A stretch of 64,000 nt of DNA from Hwangdonia lutea. Its GTDB lineage: Bacteria; Bacteroidota; Bacteroidia; Flavobacteriales; Flavobacteriaceae. The notes below the pieces were generated by a model that saw only the letters and a list, made by a program, of their open reading frames with translations, was not told the DNA's origin and made no database searches. Numbering within the stretch: the stretch's first letter is position 1; each line of letters starts with the position of its first letter. Made by a program: the position numbers and the translations under genes. Positions 54,521 to 62,871 of the stretch are shown one piece after another. Where the stretch lies: positions 3,196,501 through 3,260,500 of the forward strand of contig NZ_CP136521.1 in the NCBI RefSeq assembly GCF_032814565.1, written 5' to 3'.

Positions 54521-54964
54521 TTAATTATTCACTTTCCACTGATGCGATTCGTCTTCAAAAATTTCTTTTCCAAAAACGGGAACATCCGCTTTTATGGCTT
54601 CAACGATAAATTCCAAAGCCTTGAAAACCACCTTTCTTCGCGGTGACGAAACGAACACAAACAAACAAATTTCACCTGCTTTTACTTCGCCTAAACTGTG
54701 ATAAATATGCATGCAGGTTAATTCGAATTTTTCAAATGCAGCTTCACGAATGTCGTGGAATTTTGCATTTGCCATATCTTCGTAAGCTGTATATTCTATT
54801 GCTGAAACCGTTTTATTATCGATAACATCAGCGCGTACTTGACCTAAAAAAATATTATGTGCACCAATACTGGTTTTGGTTTGGTGTTTGGCGATGGAAT
54901 CACCAATAAATTCAGATGAAATAGCACCGTGTTTAAATACGTTTTTGGGTTTTTTATCTTTCAT
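54521..54964 (-). CDS. moaE: Molybdopterin synthase catalytic subunit MoaE
   Basis: The 147-residue protein has the family segments HNIFLGQVRAD, AIEYTAYEDMA, HSLGEVKAGE and a C-terminal VFGKEIFEDESHQWK carrying the active-site lysine. With MoaD it inserts the dithiolene sulfurs. The start overlaps the moeB end by about 11 bases. Confidence 0.94.
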   Translation of the reverse strand: MKDKKPKNVFKHGAISSEFIGDSIAKHQTKTSIGAHNIFLGQVRADVIDNKTVSAIEYTAYEDMANAKFHDIREAAFEKFELTCMHIYHSLGEVKAGEICLFVFVSSPRRKVVFKALEFIVEAIKADVPVFGKEIFEDESHQWKVNN

Positions 54965-56066
54965 GGTTTTGTTTGTTGTTTAGACCTGTCAGGTTTTTGA
55001 AACCTGACAGGTCTTTATTAATTTCTAAAGCGCCTTCTTTTAAGCTGAAACAATTTTCAATGTCTAATGCCTTTAAAAGTGAAACTGCTTTTTTACTGCG
55101 GATTCCGGATTGACAAAACAGATACTTTTCTTTTTTCAAATCGATGCTGTCTAAGTTGTTTTCAAGTTGGCTTAACGGCAAATATGTAACTTCTAAATTT
55201 TCAACTTTCGGTTTTTCGTGGATTTCCCTAACGTCGATAAATTGGATGTTTTCTTTTGATAAAATTGATTTGATCGAAACTTCGTCCATATCAAATCCGC
55301 AATTAAAACCCGTGTCTTTTTTATGGAAATCTTCTTTGTCATTTAAAACCGAATTAATGCTTTTTTCATTTCTACTGATTTTTAAAATAGATGTTGTTGA
55401 CTTCTGCGCATTATAACACAGCAGCTTGCCCGAAAGCACATCGCCCAGATTTAAAATGATTTTTAAAACTTCGTTGGCTTGCATACACCCAATAATGCCC
55501 GGGAGTACGCCCAAAACACCAATTTCGGAGCAATTCGGCACCGCATCTTTTTTAGGCGGATTAGGGAAGAGGCAGCGATAACTCGGTCCGTCATTATAAT
55601 TAAAAACAGAAACCTGCCCCTCAAACTTATAAATCGCCCCAAAAACTAAAGGTTTGTTGGTAATTAAACAAGCATCGTTTGATAGGTAGCGGGTGGCGAA
55701 ATTATCGGTACCATCAATAATAATGTCGTATTGGTTAAACAGATTGATGGCGTTTTTGTGGGTTAGTTTTTCCGCGTAAGCGATAATTGAAATGTCGTTA
55801 TTTAAATCTTCCAAACGTTGTTTTGCGGCTATGGCTTTGTTTTTCCCTAAAGATGATGTGCCAAACAAAACTTGACGCTGCAAGTTGGATATTTCAACCA
55901 CATCAAAATCGATAATGCCAATGGTGCCAATACCTGCAGCGGTTAGATATTGTAATACGGGGCAACCCAGCCCGCCAGCACCAATAACCAGCACTTTGGC
56001 ATCGGAAATTTTGTTTTGACCTGCTTGCCCGATTTCGGATAGTATAATATTTCTGTTGTATCTCAT
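54954..56066 (-). CDS. moeB: MoeB-type adenylyltransferase with rhodanese domain
   Basis: The 370-residue protein has the ThiF/MoeB nucleotide-binding VLVIGAGGLGCPVLQYL near residue 25 and NLQRQVLFG near 62, and a C-terminal rhodanese domain with the catalytic Cys in YLFCQSGIRSKK near 327. It activates and sulfurates MoaD. The last ten residues (DLSGFKNLTG and flanks) are encoded by a dispersed palindrome, and the expected first Cys of the zinc site is a Ser (SYRCLFP). The 3' end overlaps moaE. Confidence 0.9.
   Translation of the reverse strand: MRYNRNIILSEIGQAGQNKISDAKVLVIGAGGLGCPVLQYLTAAGIGTIGIIDFDVVEISNLQRQVLFGTSSLGKNKAIAAKQRLEDLNNDISIIAYAEKLTHKNAINLFNQYDIIIDGTDNFATRYLSNDACLITNKPLVFGAIYKFEGQVSVFNYNDGPSYRCLFPNPPKKDAVPNCSEIGVLGVLPGIIGCMQANEVLKIILNLGDVLSGKLLCYNAQKSTTSILKISRNEKSINSVLNDKEDFHKKDTGFNCGFDMDEVSIKSILSKENIQFIDVREIHEKPKVENLEVTYLPLSQLENNLDSIDLKKEKYLFCQSGIRSKKAVSLLKALDIENCFSLKEGALEINKDLSGFKNLTGLNNKQNHER
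54982..55014. repeat. Dispersed palindrome, copy 3, inside the moeB 3' end
   Basis: Arms AGACCTGTCAGGTTT and AAACCTGACAGGTCT around a short loop. It codes for DLSGFKNLTG in moeB and lies just before the moaE start on the minus strand. Confidence 0.85.
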
Positions 56067-56080
56067 TTAATTTCTTATCA

Positions 56081-56113
56081 AACCTGTCAGGTTTTTAAAA
56101 ACTGACAGGTCTA
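56081..56113. repeat. Dispersed palindrome, copy 4, between moeB and moaD
   Basis: AACCTGTCAGGTTTTTAAAA followed by ACTGACAGGTCT, the same family as 54982-55014, lying just upstream of the moeB start (minus strand) after moaD. Confidence 0.8.
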
Positions 56114-56123
56114 TTTACGGTAT

Positions 56124-56363
56124 TTATCCACCGGCAAAAGGCGGTAATAAAGCGATTTCGTTTCCAGTAATTTGTGTTTCAACGGAAACCAATTCTTGAT
56201 TGTGCGCCACCTGAAAATCCTTGTTTTTTAATGCCTTATATTTTGAATAAAGCATATTTAAAAGTTCGGAAATCTGTTGTCCCGAAAACTCTAAAGATTC
56301 TTCTTCTTTTTGCGTGACCTCGGCTATTTGCCCAAAATATTTAATGGTTAAATACATTTTCAA
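56124..56363 (-). CDS. moaD: Molybdopterin synthase sulfur carrier MoaD
   Basis: The 79-residue ubiquitin-like protein ends in ALLPPFAGG, the diglycine tail that becomes a thiocarboxylate. The N-terminal strand MKMYLTIKYFGQIAEVTQK also fits. Its start overlaps the end of mobA by 23 bases. Confidence 0.93.
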   Translation of the reverse strand: MKMYLTIKYFGQIAEVTQKEEESLEFSGQQISELLNMLYSKYKALKNKDFQVAHNQELVSVETQITGNEIALLPPFAGG

Positions 56364-56925
56364 CTTGTTTTAATTCTTCTTTCGTGTTCACATTCATTGT
56401 AGAAAATTCGTATTCTTTTTCTAGTATAATATTTTTCGATTTACAGGCTTTAACAGCCACACGCAATCGACGTTCATCTTGCTGTAAAAACTGTTTAAAC
56501 TTGTTTTTTACATGTCGTTTATATAAAGCAATCAAAGGCATTGTTTTTCCTTGATTTTCAATTTGAATAATTTCTGAATCATCATCAATAGCATCGATTA
56601 ATTGTTGCAATACTTCGGAAGAAATCAACGGAATATCACAACTCAAAATCAAATTATAATCTGTAAATGATGCTTCTAAACCAGAGCAAATTCCAGCTAT
56701 TGGACCTGCGTTTTTTGTGATGTCGTTTACACGTTTCAATCTGAATGCATCATAATCTGAATCATCTGAAACTATAATAATTTCAGAAACCAGGGACTTT
56801 AACGCATCGATGCTATACTGCACAAAGGGTTTGTCGTTCAACAACATAAATCCTTTGTCCGTTCCCATTCGCGAACTTTTTCCGCCCGCTAAAATAATGC
56901 CCGTTATGTGTTTTTTATCTATCAT
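56341..56925 (-). CDS. mobA: Molybdenum cofactor guanylyltransferase MobA
   Basis: The 194-residue nucleotidyltransferase has the MobA opening GIILAGGKSSRMGTDKGFMLL near residue 10 and LSCDIPLIS near 94. It attaches GMP to make the bis-MGD form needed by NapA-type enzymes. The presence of both mocA and mobA shows that two cofactor forms are made. It lies directly after the permease gene (2 bases). Confidence 0.93.
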   Translation of the reverse strand: MIDKKHITGIILAGGKSSRMGTDKGFMLLNDKPFVQYSIDALKSLVSEIIIVSDDSDYDAFRLKRVNDITKNAGPIAGICSGLEASFTDYNLILSCDIPLISSEVLQQLIDAIDDDSEIIQIENQGKTMPLIALYKRHVKNKFKQFLQQDERRLRVAVKACKSKNIILEKEYEFSTMNVNTKEELKQVENVFNH

Positions 56926-56927
56926 AA

Positions 56928-57668
56928 TTATGCAAAAAATAATTTGGCACTAGCTATTACAAGTACAAAAGCCAAGATATACCGAAGCTTTTGGTTGTTG
57001 ATTTTTTTGCTTCCGTAGTAGCCACCCAAAACGCCACCAACAAGTGCAATGCCCACCAATAAAAACGATTCTTTTTCTAAAGTTACGCCGCTACTTAATT
57101 GCCCAATGAGTCCGGATGCGGAATTTACCCAAATAAATAAGGCCGAAACAGCGGCAGCTTCCTTCATTTTACCCCAATGCAAAAGCAAAATTATGGGCGT
57201 TAAAATAATACCTCCGCCAATGCCGATAAGTCCCGAAAAGAAACCGATAATGCCACCAACAATCAATCCCTGCCATAGTTTTATATTTTTTATTGTATTG
57301 CTTTCTTTTCCGAAAACGTTCAGCATTTTTAAAATGGCAAATACCAGTAAAACCGCTAATATTTTTTTATAAAGGGTTGCATCAACTTCAATTGTACCGC
57401 CTAAAAACGCTAATGGAATAGAGGTAATAGCAAACGATAAAAACAATTTTCTGTTAAAATAGCCTTCCTTATAATAATAGTAAAATGAAATACCTGCAAC
57501 GAATAAATTGAGCAATAGAGCCGTGGGTTTCATGGTTTCCGGTGCAAACGAAAACAACGCCATTAGCGCTAAATAACCGCTGGCGCCACCATGACCAACG
57601 CTGGCATAGAGGAATGATACGATGGGAAGTACCAAAAAGAAAATATAGATGTTTTCGGTTTGTAGCAT
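56928..57668 (-). CDS. TauE/SafE-family permease
   Basis: The 246-residue protein has about eight membrane helices and the family's two repeats (FLYASVGHGGASGYLALMALFSF, FFSGLIGIGGGIILTPIILL). TauE/SafE proteins move sulfite, sulfonates and other organic or inorganic anions. Because it is inside the cofactor operon and the window has no modABC, it is a candidate for molybdate or sulfur-anion movement. That is inference. Confidence 0.85.
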   Translation of the reverse strand: MLQTENIYIFFLVLPIVSFLYASVGHGGASGYLALMALFSFAPETMKPTALLLNLFVAGISFYYYYKEGYFNRKLFLSFAITSIPLAFLGGTIEVDATLYKKILAVLLVFAILKMLNVFGKESNTIKNIKLWQGLIVGGIIGFFSGLIGIGGGIILTPIILLLHWGKMKEAAAVSALFIWVNSASGLIGQLSSGVTLEKESFLLVGIALVGGVLGGYYGSKKINNQKLRYILAFVLVIASAKLFFA

Positions 57669-57674
57669 AAAGAA

Positions 57675-57806
57675 GTGCCTAAAGTTATAGGTGTCTAAAG
57701 TGTTTAAAGTTATGAATGGTTAAAATTTTATGTGTCATAGTTGTTAGATTATTGGTAATTGTATTAAACTTTAAGTACTTAAAACTTTAGCACACTTTAA
57801 AGTGCT
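57675..57806. repeat. Inverted and direct repeats between the ModE-like gene and the permease
   Basis: GTGCCTAAAGTT and GTGTCTAAAGTGTTTAAAGTT at 57675-57711 face AACTTTAAG...AAACTTTAGCACACTTTAAAG at 57765-57806. They could fold into a large hairpin. The stretch of 144 bases contains no ORF and separates the ModE-like gene (ends 57813) from the permease. Confidence 0.55.
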
Positions 57807-57812
57807 TTCTAA

Positions 57813-58151
57813 TCATAATTCTTTTAATTTTTCGAGTTGCGTATCTAAAAATTCCCAACAGTTTTTATTGATGTCGTCAAAAGCATGGACTAAATTTTTG
57901 CCGTAATCGGTAAGTTCTGCGCCGCCGCCGCCTTTACCACCAATGCTGTTTATGGTTACCGGTTGTTTTGCCGATTTGTTAACCGAATCAATAAGACCCC
58001 AGGCTTTTTTATAGGAAATATTTAAAGATTTAGCTGCTTTTGAAAGCGACCCCGTTTCATCAATGGCTTTAAGTAATTGCACGCGCCCTTCACCTAAAAA
58101 CACTTTGTTTTTTGATTCGATCCAGATTCGGCTTTTTATTTTATAGCTCAT
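57813..58151 (-). CDS. ModE-like winged-helix regulator lacking the molybdate domain
   Basis: The frame is open from 58244, but ATG 58151 gives the usual ModE N-terminus (MSYKIKSRIWIESKNKVFLGEGRVQLLKAI), so I choose it: 112 residues. It has the wing-helix ETGSLSKAAKSLNISYKKAWGLID and GGKGGGGAELTDYG wing found in ModE. The C-terminal molybdate-binding Mop domains are absent, so any molybdenum response must come from another protein, or the regulator works without a metal. It follows moeA directly. Confidence 0.85.
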   Translation of the reverse strand: MSYKIKSRIWIESKNKVFLGEGRVQLLKAIDETGSLSKAAKSLNISYKKAWGLIDSVNKSAKQPVTINSIGGKGGGGAELTDYGKNLVHAFDDINKNCWEFLDTQLEKLKEL

Positions 58152-58152
58152 T

Positions 58153-59331
58153 TTAAACAGGCAGTAAAATGGTTTCAACCATATCGTTTTTATTAATTTT
58201 ATTAACTTCGTCTGAAGCAAAAACCAAAGCATTCGACACGGCAAACGTGTGTTGCATGGCAGAACTTTGTCCTTCTAAAATTTCAACCGTTCCATCGGTA
58301 TAAACGGCTTTTAAAAATTGTGGTCGGTCGCCTTTTTTACTGAAATTGGAAAGGGATTTTGCTTTTATTCGAGGTAACTCAGTGGCCTCCCGATTCATCA
58401 TATTTTGCAATGCGATGAACACATAAATATAAAAACAGGTAAGCGCCGCTGCAGGATTTCCGGGAAGCGCAAAAATGCTTGTCTCTGCCTTTTTTCCAAA
58501 GAATAAGGGCTTACCGGGTTTCTGTTTTACTTTATAAAAAATTTCTTCAACTTGTAATTTCCTTAAAGCCTTTCCAACAAAATCGTAATCGCCCACCGAA
58601 ATCCCACCGGTTATTATTACTAAATCGTGGTCATTGATAACGGTGTTGAGTTTTGTTACTGTTTTTTCAAAATCATCTTCAACTTTATGAATGGAAACAT
58701 CGTAAAACTTCAAGCTGTAAAGGGCCGCGAGCAGCATTTTGGAATTGCTTTCGTAAATTTTTCCGAAGGGTAAAATTTGGCCACCTTCAATTAATTCGTT
58801 TCCTGTGGTAATAATTGCAATAGAAGGTTTTTTTAAAACGGAGACTTCTTTTATGCCCAAAGAACTTAAATAGCCAATGGCTGCCGGAGTTAACTTGCTG
58901 CCTTTTTTTAAGGCCAAATCACCTGTTTTAACTTGTTCGCCTAACGGTCGAATATTGTATTCTTCAGTTATAGTATGTTCAATTGTAATCTTATTGCCTT
59001 CAGTTTTAACTTTTTCTTGCATCATTACCGCATTGGCAGTATCTGGAATGGGTGCACCTGTAAAAATTCTTACGGCTTCCCCCTTTTTTAAAATAGGTTG
59101 TTGTATATCGCCTGCTTTTACTTCGCCAATTACATTATACGTTAAACTATCATGCAAATTCAAAGCGTAACCATCCATAGCCGACTGTCTAAACGGTGGC
59201 ATATTTATGGGCGAAAATTGGTCTTCAAATAAAAAGTAACCACCTGCTTTTTCAACAGGTTTTGTGGTTTTAATTAAAATAGGCTTTACACTTGCCTTTA
59301 CTAATTGGATAGCATCTTCAATAGAGGTCAT
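58153..59331 (-). CDS. moeA: Molybdopterin molybdotransferase MoeA
   Basis: The 392-residue protein has FRQSAMDGYAL near residue 44, RIFTGAPIPDTANAVMMQE near 88, TGNELIEGG near 176, GGISVGDYDFVGKAL near 242 and LPGNPAAALTCF near 292. MoeA inserts molybdenum into molybdopterin. It is the first gene of the minus-strand cofactor group. A ModE-box-like palindrome and a -7 element lie just upstream. Confidence 0.94.
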   Translation of the reverse strand: MTSIEDAIQLVKASVKPILIKTTKPVEKAGGYFLFEDQFSPINMPPFRQSAMDGYALNLHDSLTYNVIGEVKAGDIQQPILKKGEAVRIFTGAPIPDTANAVMMQEKVKTEGNKITIEHTITEEYNIRPLGEQVKTGDLALKKGSKLTPAAIGYLSSLGIKEVSVLKKPSIAIITTGNELIEGGQILPFGKIYESNSKMLLAALYSLKFYDVSIHKVEDDFEKTVTKLNTVINDHDLVIITGGISVGDYDFVGKALRKLQVEEIFYKVKQKPGKPLFFGKKAETSIFALPGNPAAALTCFYIYVFIALQNMMNREATELPRIKAKSLSNFSKKGDRPQFLKAVYTDGTVEILEGQSSAMQHTFAVSNALVFASDEVNKINKNDMVETILLPV

Positions 59332-59341
59332 TTGAAAATTT

Positions 59342-59365
59342 CGTTATGTCTATACAAATATAACG
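59342..59365. promoter_or_regulatory. ModE-box-like palindrome before moeA
   Basis: CGTTAT at 59342-59347 and ATAACG at 59360-59365 are perfect inverted half-sites separated by 12 bases. The E. coli modA operator, as I recall it, has the same half-sites and the same 12-base spacing. The site overlaps the minus-strand -7 element of moeA, so binding would block the promoter. It lies next to the nap operon on the other strand. Confidence 0.6.
59355..59362 (-). promoter_or_regulatory. -7 element TATATTTG for moeA operon
   Basis: TATATTTG on the minus strand fits TAnnTTTG and lies about 23 bases before the moeA ATG at 59331. It falls inside the ModE-box-like palindrome. Confidence 0.55.
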
Positions 59366-59378
59366 CATTTTGTTTTAT

Positions 59379-59429
59379 CGTTGTTTGGAGCAACGTATAA
59401 AGTTATTTATTTAGATTTATTTCAAATAA
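59379..59429 (+). promoter_or_regulatory. Palindromes in the nap promoter region
   Basis: CGTTG...CAACG (59379-59395) and the perfect TTATTTCAAATAA (59417-59429) lie between moeA and napD. They may be operators for the nap operon. No clean TAnnTTTG element was found on the plus strand, and no FNR-type TTGAT-N4-ATCAA site was seen. Confidence 0.35.
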
Positions 59430-59509
59430 GGTTTTTATGACAATTGTTAGTTTATTTTTTATTAATTTCATGGAGATTTACGCTTTTAAACTGAAAAACC
59501 AACTTTTTT

Positions 59510-59752
59510 ATGCCCATAAAAAGCTATTTAGCACATCCGCACGAAAATAAAAAAGAAGACCTTATTATAGCATTATCCGCATTTAAGGAATGTGAGGTTA
59601 TGCCTGCAACCAATGAAGATATTTTAGTGTTGGTAACCGATACTTTAGATGATGCTTCCGACGACATTCTTAAAGAAAAAATTGAAAATATAGAAAGCCT
59701 AAAATTGTTAGCAATGGTTTCAGGTTTTAACAGTCCACAAAATCAGCAATAA
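59510..59752 (+). CDS. napD: NapD-like nitrate reductase chaperone
   Basis: The 80-residue protein has the size and beta-alpha-beta-beta-alpha-beta pattern of NapD: EDLIIALSAFKECEVMPATNEDILVLVTDT and LKEKIENIESLKLLAMVSGF align with the E. coli protein from memory. NapD binds the NapA Tat signal and prevents early export. It starts the operon and napA begins two bases after its stop. Confidence 0.78.
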   Translation: MPIKSYLAHPHENKKEDLIIALSAFKECEVMPATNEDILVLVTDTLDDASDDILKEKIENIESLKLLAMVSGFNSPQNQQ

Positions 59753-59753
59753 C

Positions 59754-62081
59754 ATGTACAATTCATTAACGAACAGAAGAAGTTTTATAAAAAAAATGGC
59801 ACGATTATCTGCTATGGCAGCAGCAGCATCTATGTTTCCGGGCATTGTATTTGCCGCCGAACAAGAGGCAGACATTCCTGATGGTGCTAATTTAGATTGG
59901 AAAAAAGGCCCTTGTAGATTCTGTGGCGTAGGCTGTGGTATTTTAGTAGGTACTGAGAATGGAAAGGCTGTGGCCGTAAAAGGCGACCCAAACAGTGCTG
60001 TAAATAAAGGCTTACTTTGTGTAAAGGGTTATCATCAAACTATGTGTATCCAATCAAAAGACCGATTAACGCATGCTTTGGTAAAAAAGAACGGAAGTTA
60101 TGTGAAAACACCTTTAAACGAGGCTTTGGATATAGTGGCCAATAAAATGAAAAGTACTATTGATGCCCACGGTAAAGATGCTGTGGCGATGTACACCTCG
60201 GGGCAATCTACCATTCCCGAAGGTTATGTGGCCTCAAAGTTAATGAAAGGCGCTATAGGTACCAATAATTTAGATTGCAACGCCCGTTTGTGTATGGCCA
60301 GTGCCGTAACCGGATTTTTAACCTCGTTTGGTGCCGATGAACCTATGGGTTGTTATGAAGATATTGAGTATGCCGATTATTTTGTAACCTGGGGCAATAA
60401 TATGGCAGAAATGCACCCCGTGTTATTTTCTAGAATGTTAGAGCAAAAAGCAAGACGAGGCGCTAAAATAATTGATTTTGCTACCCGAACAACGCGTTCT
60501 AGCACAGCATCGGACAAATCTATTTTATTTGAACCGCAAACCGATTTAGCCGTTGCCAATGCCATCTGTTACGAGATTATAAATAATGGTTGGGTAAATA
60601 AATCTTTTGTTGAAAAGCATTGTAACTTTAATAAAGGACTTACCAATATTGGGTATGGGCTTGAAGATAATTTTCAGTTTACAGACAAACCGGAAAAAAT
60701 AGATTTTGCTGCTTTTAAGGAGTTTTTAAAAGATTACACGCCTGAGAAGGTTGCCAAATATTCAAAAGTATCGGCTAAGGATATTAAGTATTTAGCTTTT
60801 ATTTATGGAAACCCGAACACGAAAGTGGTGTCGTATTGGTGTATGGGCATGAATCAACACACCCGAGGCACCTGGATAAACAACTTGGTTTATAACATTC
60901 ATTTATTGACCGGAAAAATTTCACAACCCGGTAATGGGCCGTTTTCGTTAACAGGTCAACCTTCTGCTTGTGGAACCGCCCGTGAGGTGGGAACCTTTAC
61001 GCATAAGTTGCCCAAAGGCGTTGTGATGAATGCCGAAAACAGAGAATTAGCCGCAAAAATTTGGAAAGTTCCCGTAGAACGGATTCCTTCAAAACCAACC
61101 TATCACGCTACCGAAATGTTTCGAGCTGTTGATAGAGGCGATATTAAATTTATTTGGACTCAAGCAACCAACCCTTTAGTGTCTTTGCCAAAAACGAGTC
61201 GTTACCGCCCGGGCATGCAAAAAGATTCTTGCTTTGTGGTGGTTTCCGATGTGTTTCCAACGCCAACTTCCGATGTTGCCGATGTGATATTACCTGCATC
61301 GTGGCATATAGAAAAAAGTGGATTATATGGAAATTCAGAGCGCAGAACACAACATTGGGATAAAATGGTTGAAGGTCCTGGCGAAACCACACCAGATGCG
61401 TGGATGTTTATTGAAGTGGCAAAACGCATGGGTTATGGTGATTTGTTTCCGTATTCAAAAGAAAATCACGTTGAAGAAATTTATAACGAATACCGACAGT
61501 TTCACGAAGGAGCAAAACATGGTATGGCACCTTTAGAGGTTTTAAAGAAAGAATCGGGTGTTATTTGGCCTTATGTAAATGGCAAATCTACCCAATGGCG
61601 TTTCAATGCTAAATACGATCCGGCATGTTCCAATGGTGAAGATTTTCATTTTTACGGCAAACCCGACGGACGTGCGGTAATATGGCAACGCCCGTACGAA
61701 CCCGCACCAGAAGTGCCGGATAGCGACTATCCGTTTTGGTTAAATACCGGTCGGGTTATCGAGCATTGGCATACGGGGTCAATGACGCGTAGAATTCCTG
61801 TATTGCATAAAGCCATGCCTCATGCCTATATAGAATTCCATCCGGAAGATGCCAAGGCTTTGGGTGTTAGAAATGGTGAAAACATTAAAGTGACTTCACG
61901 ACGCGGTTCCTGCGTGTTGCCGGCTTCGATAAACGAAAGAGGTTTACCCACCAAAGGTCAGGTTTTTGTGCCTTTCTTTGATGAAAACATGATGATTAAC
62001 GATGTAACACTCGATGCTTTTTGTCCGATTTCTAAAGAGCCAGATTACAAAAAATGTGCTGTTAAAGTTGAAAAAGCTTAG
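59754..62081 (+). CDS. napA: Periplasmic nitrate reductase catalytic subunit NapA
   Basis: The 775-residue protein has a Tat signal (NRRSFIKKMARLSAMAAAA), a [4Fe-4S] motif with Cys 54, 57, 61 and 89 (CRFCGVGC), and the molybdenum ligand Cys180 in LDCNARLCMAS. Length is a little short of the 828-residue E. coli enzyme. It reduces nitrate to nitrite in the periplasm using bis-MGD supplied by mobA. Nitrate specificity rests on context with NapB and the general NapA pattern. Confidence 0.92.
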   Translation: MYNSLTNRRSFIKKMARLSAMAAAASMFPGIVFAAEQEADIPDGANLDWKKGPCRFCGVGCGILVGTENGKAVAVKGDPNSAVNKGLLCVKGYHQTMCIQSKDRLTHALVKKNGSYVKTPLNEALDIVANKMKSTIDAHGKDAVAMYTSGQSTIPEGYVASKLMKGAIGTNNLDCNARLCMASAVTGFLTSFGADEPMGCYEDIEYADYFVTWGNNMAEMHPVLFSRMLEQKARRGAKIIDFATRTTRSSTASDKSILFEPQTDLAVANAICYEIINNGWVNKSFVEKHCNFNKGLTNIGYGLEDNFQFTDKPEKIDFAAFKEFLKDYTPEKVAKYSKVSAKDIKYLAFIYGNPNTKVVSYWCMGMNQHTRGTWINNLVYNIHLLTGKISQPGNGPFSLTGQPSACGTAREVGTFTHKLPKGVVMNAENRELAAKIWKVPVERIPSKPTYHATEMFRAVDRGDIKFIWTQATNPLVSLPKTSRYRPGMQKDSCFVVVSDVFPTPTSDVADVILPASWHIEKSGLYGNSERRTQHWDKMVEGPGETTPDAWMFIEVAKRMGYGDLFPYSKENHVEEIYNEYRQFHEGAKHGMAPLEVLKKESGVIWPYVNGKSTQWRFNAKYDPACSNGEDFHFYGKPDGRAVIWQRPYEPAPEVPDSDYPFWLNTGRVIEHWHTGSMTRRIPVLHKAMPHAYIEFHPEDAKALGVRNGENIKVTSRRGSCVLPASINERGLPTKGQVFVPFFDENMMINDVTLDAFCPISKEPDYKKCAVKVEKA

Positions 62082-62172
62082 ATTATGAAAGCCCATAATG
62101 GGTATTTAATAAAAAAGGAAATGCCAACGATAAATGCTTGAAAATCAAAATTGTTGGTAAAAATTTATATAA

Positions 62173-62871
62173 ATGAAGAAACGACTCGGAATCATATCGA
62201 TTTTTATAATACTGTTTATAACCTTTATTGTCATTTGGAGTTTTAGCTATCAAACAGGTTTGGAAGAAGGTTATGTACCCATTGAAAATACGGTAATACA
62301 CACGAATATTCCATCTGAAAGCGGTGTGTTTAAACGTTCGGAATTTGCACTGGAATATGCCAATATGCCCGTTGACGCCAATCATCAACGCACATTAGAT
62401 ACCTATTACGATAATAGAGCCTATCACGGTGCACCACCAAGCATTCCCCATCCGGTAAAAAACGAAAGAAGTTTGGGCGGTAATACCTGTTTGCAATGTC
62501 ATCAAAATGGAGGTTTTGTAAAACGTTTTGATGCCTATGCGCCCGTAACACCGCATCCCGAAATGGTTAATTGTCGCCAATGCCACGTCGCTCAAAACAG
62601 CAGTTCACTATTTAAGTCGGCTAATTTAACAAAAGTACAGGCGCCAAAAGTGGGTGTTAACAATGCATTATTGGGCACACCTCCTATGATTCCGCACCAA
62701 ATACAAATGCGGGAAAACTGCCTGTCTTGTCACGCAGGACCAGCCGCACCTAAAGAGATTCGGGTAACACATCCAGAGCGTATTAATTGTAGGCAATGCC
62801 ATGTGCCAACCGACCGTGTAGTTTCAGAAATCACACCTTTTTCAAGAACAAATAGTATAGATAATGAATAA
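62173..62871 (+). CDS. napB: Tetraheme NapB-like cytochrome c subunit
   Basis: The 232-residue protein starts with an uncleaved-looking membrane helix (residues 5-25), so it is probably anchored in the inner membrane. It has four CxxCH motifs at residues 106-110, 134-138, 183-187 and 206-210. The first half matches NapB (GAPPSIPH, TPHPEMVNCRQCHV), and the second half repeats the same order (GTPPMIPH, THPERINCRQCHV). Classical NapB is diheme, so this looks like two NapB-type modules in tandem. It starts 91 bases after napA. Confidence 0.85.
   Translation: MKKRLGIISIFIILFITFIVIWSFSYQTGLEEGYVPIENTVIHTNIPSESGVFKRSEFALEYANMPVDANHQRTLDTYYDNRAYHGAPPSIPHPVKNERSLGGNTCLQCHQNGGFVKRFDAYAPVTPHPEMVNCRQCHVAQNSSSLFKSANLTKVQAPKVGVNNALLGTPPMIPHQIQMRENCLSCHAGPAAPKEIRVTHPERINCRQCHVPTDRVVSEITPFSRTNSIDNE

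Noticed and set aside
59396-59509. FNR-type binding site before the nap operon
   Set aside because: No TTGAT-N4-ATCAA pattern was found. Only a TTATTTCAAATAA palindrome is present.
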